Below are positions 32,830-35,148 of a stretch of 35,148 bases of DNA, piece after piece. Below the pieces are notes generated by a model. That model was not told the DNA's origin, did no database searches, and saw only the letters and a program-made list of their open reading frames with translations. Within the stretch, counting starts at the first letter, position 1. Each line of letters starts with the position of its first letter. Made by a program: the position numbers and the translations under genes. The DNA comes from an uncultured Pelagibacteraceae bacterium. GTDB lineage: Bacteria; Pseudomonadota; Alphaproteobacteria; Pelagibacterales; Pelagibacteraceae. Where the stretch lies: the NCBI GenBank assembly GCA_902618565.1, contig CACNAX010000010.1:1-35148 (forward strand), given 5' to 3'.

Positions 32830-34086
32830 TTAACCAATCCAGGTTTTAGTTCCTAAACCTTTTTCATCTAAAAGATGGCCTGTAGAAAATCTATTTAATC
32901 TTAATTCTGAATTTAATTCATGAACTTGATCTTGTGCAATTGTATGAGCAAATGTCCAACCTGAGACAGGAGTTGATTTAAAACCTCCATAACACCATCC
33001 GCAGTTTAAATACAAACCTTCAATATGAGTTTTATCAATTATTGGAGAACCGTCCATAGACATATCCATGATACCTCCCCATGTCCTTAACATTTTTAAT
33101 CTACTTAAAAATGGAAACAAAGCTAAGCCACCTGTCAATACATGTTGTATAGTTGGTAAGTTACCTCTTTGAGCATAACTATTATATCCATCAAGATCGC
33201 CACCCATTACCATCTCACCTTTATCTGATTGACTTATGTAAAAGTGACCTGCACCAAAAGTTACTACTCCGTCTAATAATGGTTTTACAGGTTCTGAAAC
33301 ACAAGCTTGTAGCACATGAGTTTCTATTGGCAGTGTCATATTTAATTTTTCAGCTAAAATATTTGTGCTACCCGCAACACATAATCCAACTTTTTTTGCT
33401 TTGATATCTCCTCTTGAAGTTCTAATTCCTTTTATCTTTCCATTAACAACATCAAAACCAGTGACCTCACAATGCTGAATTATATCTACTCCCATATCAT
33501 CTGCTTGACGTGCATAACCCCAAGCAACAGCATCATGTCTTGCAGTACCAGCGCTTGGTTGCATTAAGCCTCCAAAAATTGGGAAACGTACTTCATCGCT
33601 AAAATCAGCCATTGGAATTAATTTTTTAACTTCGTCTCTATCCAATAATTTTGCATCTATTCCATTTAATCTCATAGAGTTTCCTCTACGAGCATATGCG
33701 TTCATTTGAGCATCTGAGTGGGCTAAGTTTATTATTCCTCTTGGAGAAAACATCACATTAAAGTTCAGTTCTTGACTTAAATTTCTCCATAAATCCATTC
33801 CAAATTCATTAAATCTTGCATTAGCATCGTACATAAAATTTGATCTTATGATCGTTGTATTTCGACCAACATTTCCACCACCAATCCAGCCTTTCTCAAT
33901 GATAGCTACATTTCTAATATTATGTTCTTTTGCTAAATAATATGCAGTAGCAAGACCGTGTCCTCCGCCTCCAATGATGACTACATCATATTCACTTTTT
34001 GGAGTTGGATCTTTCCAAGCGACTTCCCAATTTTGGTGATTGGAGAAAGCGTTTTTGATTAGACTAAATACTGAATATTTCTGCAT
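32830..34086 (-). CDS. soxB: Sarcosine oxidase beta subunit
   Basis: SoxB (418 residues) carries the FAD site and the covalently bound FMN. The dinucleotide motif is VVIIGGGGHGLATAYYLAKE (35-54). H184 in AGTARHDAVAWG is at the position of the covalent FMN histidine. GGNVGRNTTIIRSNF and NCGWCYGGFKSTPVSGWTFA near the C-terminus are characteristic of the heterotetrameric family. It is first in soxBDAG and divergent from fhs. The preceding dimethylglycine step is encoded at 6431-8863, so both late steps of glycine-betaine breakdown are within this window. Confidence 0.95.
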   Translation of the reverse strand: MQKYSVFSLIKNAFSNHQNWEVAWKDPTPKSEYDVVIIGGGGHGLATAYYLAKEHNIRNVAIIEKGWIGGGNVGRNTTIIRSNFMYDANARFNEFGMDLWRNLSQELNFNVMFSPRGIINLAHSDAQMNAYARRGNSMRLNGIDAKLLDRDEVKKLIPMADFSDEVRFPIFGGLMQPSAGTARHDAVAWGYARQADDMGVDIIQHCEVTGFDVVNGKIKGIRTSRGDIKAKKVGLCVAGSTNILAEKLNMTLPIETHVLQACVSEPVKPLLDGVVTFGAGHFYISQSDKGEMVMGGDLDGYNSYAQRGNLPTIQHVLTGGLALFPFLSRLKMLRTWGGIMDMSMDGSPIIDKTHIEGLYLNCGWCYGGFKSTPVSGWTFAHTIAQDQVHELNSELRLNRFSTGHLLDEKGLGTKTWIG

Positions 34087-34207
34087 CCGTAAGTTTTATA
34101 AAATTAAATATAAGTTTTTGCTAATTTTTTTTATATATATTTTTTAGATGTTTAAATACGTGACAAAAAAGGATAGTAATTCTGCTCATTAATAAGTAAT
34201 TAGATTT
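34087..34207. promoter_or_regulatory. Divergent intergenic region between soxB and fhs
   Basis: These 121 bases are extremely AT-rich, with a long T-rich run and TATATATA around 34120-34145. They separate two functionally linked one-carbon operons, so both promoters lie here. I find no convincing -35/-10 pair for fhs. I also see no riboswitch-like conserved core; in particular I could not make out a glycine riboswitch. A GTGACA at about 34159 lacks a partner -10. Confidence 0.4.
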
Positions 34208-35148
34208 ATGTCAAAATCAGATATCCAAATTGCACGAGAAGCAAAAATGAAACCCATAAATGAGATTTTGGGTAAAATTAATGTTCCAGACGAACCAAGT
34301 GCTTTTAGCCCTATGGGACGTCATATTGCTAAAATAAATTTAGAATATTTGGATAGTTTAAAAGATAAACAAAATGGAAAATTAATTTTAGTTACTGCTA
34401 TTACACCAACTCCTGCAGGTGAGGGAAAAACCACTACGTCAGTTGGTTTAAATGATGGATTAAATAAAATTGGTAAAAATTCTATAGTGTGTTTACGTGA
34501 ACCTAGTTTAGGTCCTTCGTTTGGGATGAAAGGCGGAGCAGCAGGTGGTGGATATGCTCAAGTTGTTCCAATGGAACAAATCAATTTACATTTTACTGGG
34601 GATTTCCATGCAATTACATCTGCTCACAATTTATTGTCAGCGTTAATTGATAATCATATTTATTGGGGAAATAAATTAAACATAGATGTAAGAAGAGTAG
34701 TTTGGAGAAGAGTTATGGATATGAATGATAGATCTTTAAGATCTATCAATATTAATTTAGGTGGAGTAGCTAATGGTTTTCCAAGAGAAGATGGTTTTGA
34801 TATTACAGTAGCATCTGAGATAATGGCTATCTTTTGTTTAGCAAATGATCTTGAAGATTTGGAAAAGAGAATCGGTAATATTACTGTTGCTTATACGAGA
34901 GATAGAAAGCCTATTTTTGCAAAAGATTTAAATGCCCACGGACCAATGACTGTTTTGTTAAAAGAAGCAATCAGGCCTAACGTAACTCAAACGTTAGAAA
35001 ATAATCCAGCAATTATTCATGGTGGTCCTTTTGCAAACATTGCGCACGGTTGTAACTCTGTAATCGCAACTAAAGCAGGTTTAAAACTAGCTGATTATGT
35101 TGTAACTGAAGCTGGATTTGGAGCAGACCTAGGAGCAGAAAAATTTTT
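34208..35148 (+). CDS. fhs: Formate-tetrahydrofolate ligase, 3' end cut by window
   Basis: The ATG at 34208 opens a frame that continues to the right edge, covering about 313 of the usual 555-560 residues. Fhs joins formate to tetrahydrofolate with ATP; run backwards it yields ATP from formyl-THF, the route proposed for methyl oxidation in SAR11. Visible motifs are [12 protein letters not shown], the nucleotide loop [40 protein letters not shown] and [20 protein letters not shown]. It is divergent from soxBDAG, linking methylene-THF production to its downstream use. Confidence 0.96.
   Translation, partial: MSKSDIQIAREAKMKPINEILGKINVPDEPSAFSPMGRHIAKINLEYLDSLKDKQNGKLILVTAITPTPAGEGKTTTSVGLNDGLNKIGKNSIVCLREPSLGPSFGMKGGAAGGGYAQVVPMEQINLHFTGDFHAITSAHNLLSALIDNHIYWGNKLNIDVRRVVWRRVMDMNDRSLRSININLGGVANGFPREDGFDITVASEIMAIFCLANDLEDLEKRIGNITVAYTRDRKPIFAKDLNAHGPMTVLLKEAIRPNVTQTLENNPAIIHGGPFANIAHGCNSVIATKAGLKLADYVVTEAGFGADLGAEKF

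Noticed and set aside
34087..34207. A glycine or SAM riboswitch ahead of fhs or soxB
   Set aside because: No conserved core or paired stems could be made out in this T-rich stretch.

Overview
The window looks like a piece of a streamlined marine alphaproteobacterium of the SAR11 clade (Candidatus Pelagibacter type). It is very AT-rich and lysine/asparagine-rich, and almost every base is coding. No gap exceeds about 125 bases, and many genes overlap by 1-8 bases or abut tail to tail. The gene content also fits: dimethylglycine dehydrogenase, tetrameric sarcosine oxidase, formate-tetrahydrofolate ligase and a DmdA-like GcvT protein. This assignment rests on content and composition only. I see no tRNA, rRNA, CRISPR array, insertion sequence or prophage.

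Layout. (1) 1-3083: an acrylyl-CoA-reductase-like gene (cut by the left edge) and folE on the minus strand, then hisI, a 2OG-Fe(II) oxygenase-like gene and a DUF2237 gene on the plus strand. (2) 3084-17869: seventeen consecutive minus-strand genes. Read in transcription order these are egtB, egtD, a METTL27-like methyltransferase, a Rieske oxygenase, an APS-kinase-like P-loop kinase, a small HxGH nucleotidyltransferase, a crotonase, an SBP56/methanethiol-oxidase-like protein, a [2Fe-2S] ferredoxin, two paralogous CoA-binding-fold proteins, a DUF4864 secreted protein, a small membrane protein, dimethylglycine dehydrogenase, etfB, etfA and etfD. (3) 17974-20741, plus strand: a MetF-like and a DmdA-like gene overlapping by 8 bases, a hairpin, a 35-residue membrane ORF and a Yip1-like membrane protein. 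(4) 20738-24135, minus strand: M19 'dipeptidase', a 550-residue unknown, a DUF3726-like protein and a 55-residue CxxC/CxxC protein, all overlapping or nearly so. (5) 24240-28985: purE, purK, an SRAP/HMCES protein (minus), a GNAT acetyltransferase, an unknown protein and a BT1/MFS transporter. (6) 28989-35148: soxB-soxD-soxA-soxG on the minus strand, divergent from fhs (cut by the right edge).

The unifying theme is methyl and one-carbon metabolism through tetrahydrofolate. Dimethylglycine dehydrogenase and sarcosine oxidase strip methyl groups from the glycine-betaine breakdown chain and pass them to folate. ETF and ETF-quinone oxidoreductase carry the electrons to ubiquinone. Fhs interconverts formyl-folate and formate with ATP, FolE starts folate synthesis, and a BT1-type transporter may import pterins or folates. 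The MetF-like/DmdA-like pair looks like a further folate-dependent demethylation module with an unknown substrate.

The most promising undescribed system is the 9641-17869 operon. It joins a minimal ergothioneine pathway (EgtB, EgtD) to a Rieske oxygenase carrying the quaternary-amine-type bridging glutamate, a sulfate-activation-like kinase/nucleotidyltransferase pair, a non-canonical crotonase, an SBP56/MtoX homologue and a ferredoxin. The second candidate is the dipeptidase/550-aa/DUF3726/zinc-ribbon operon at 20738-24135, whose 'dipeptidase' seems to lack part of the usual metal site.
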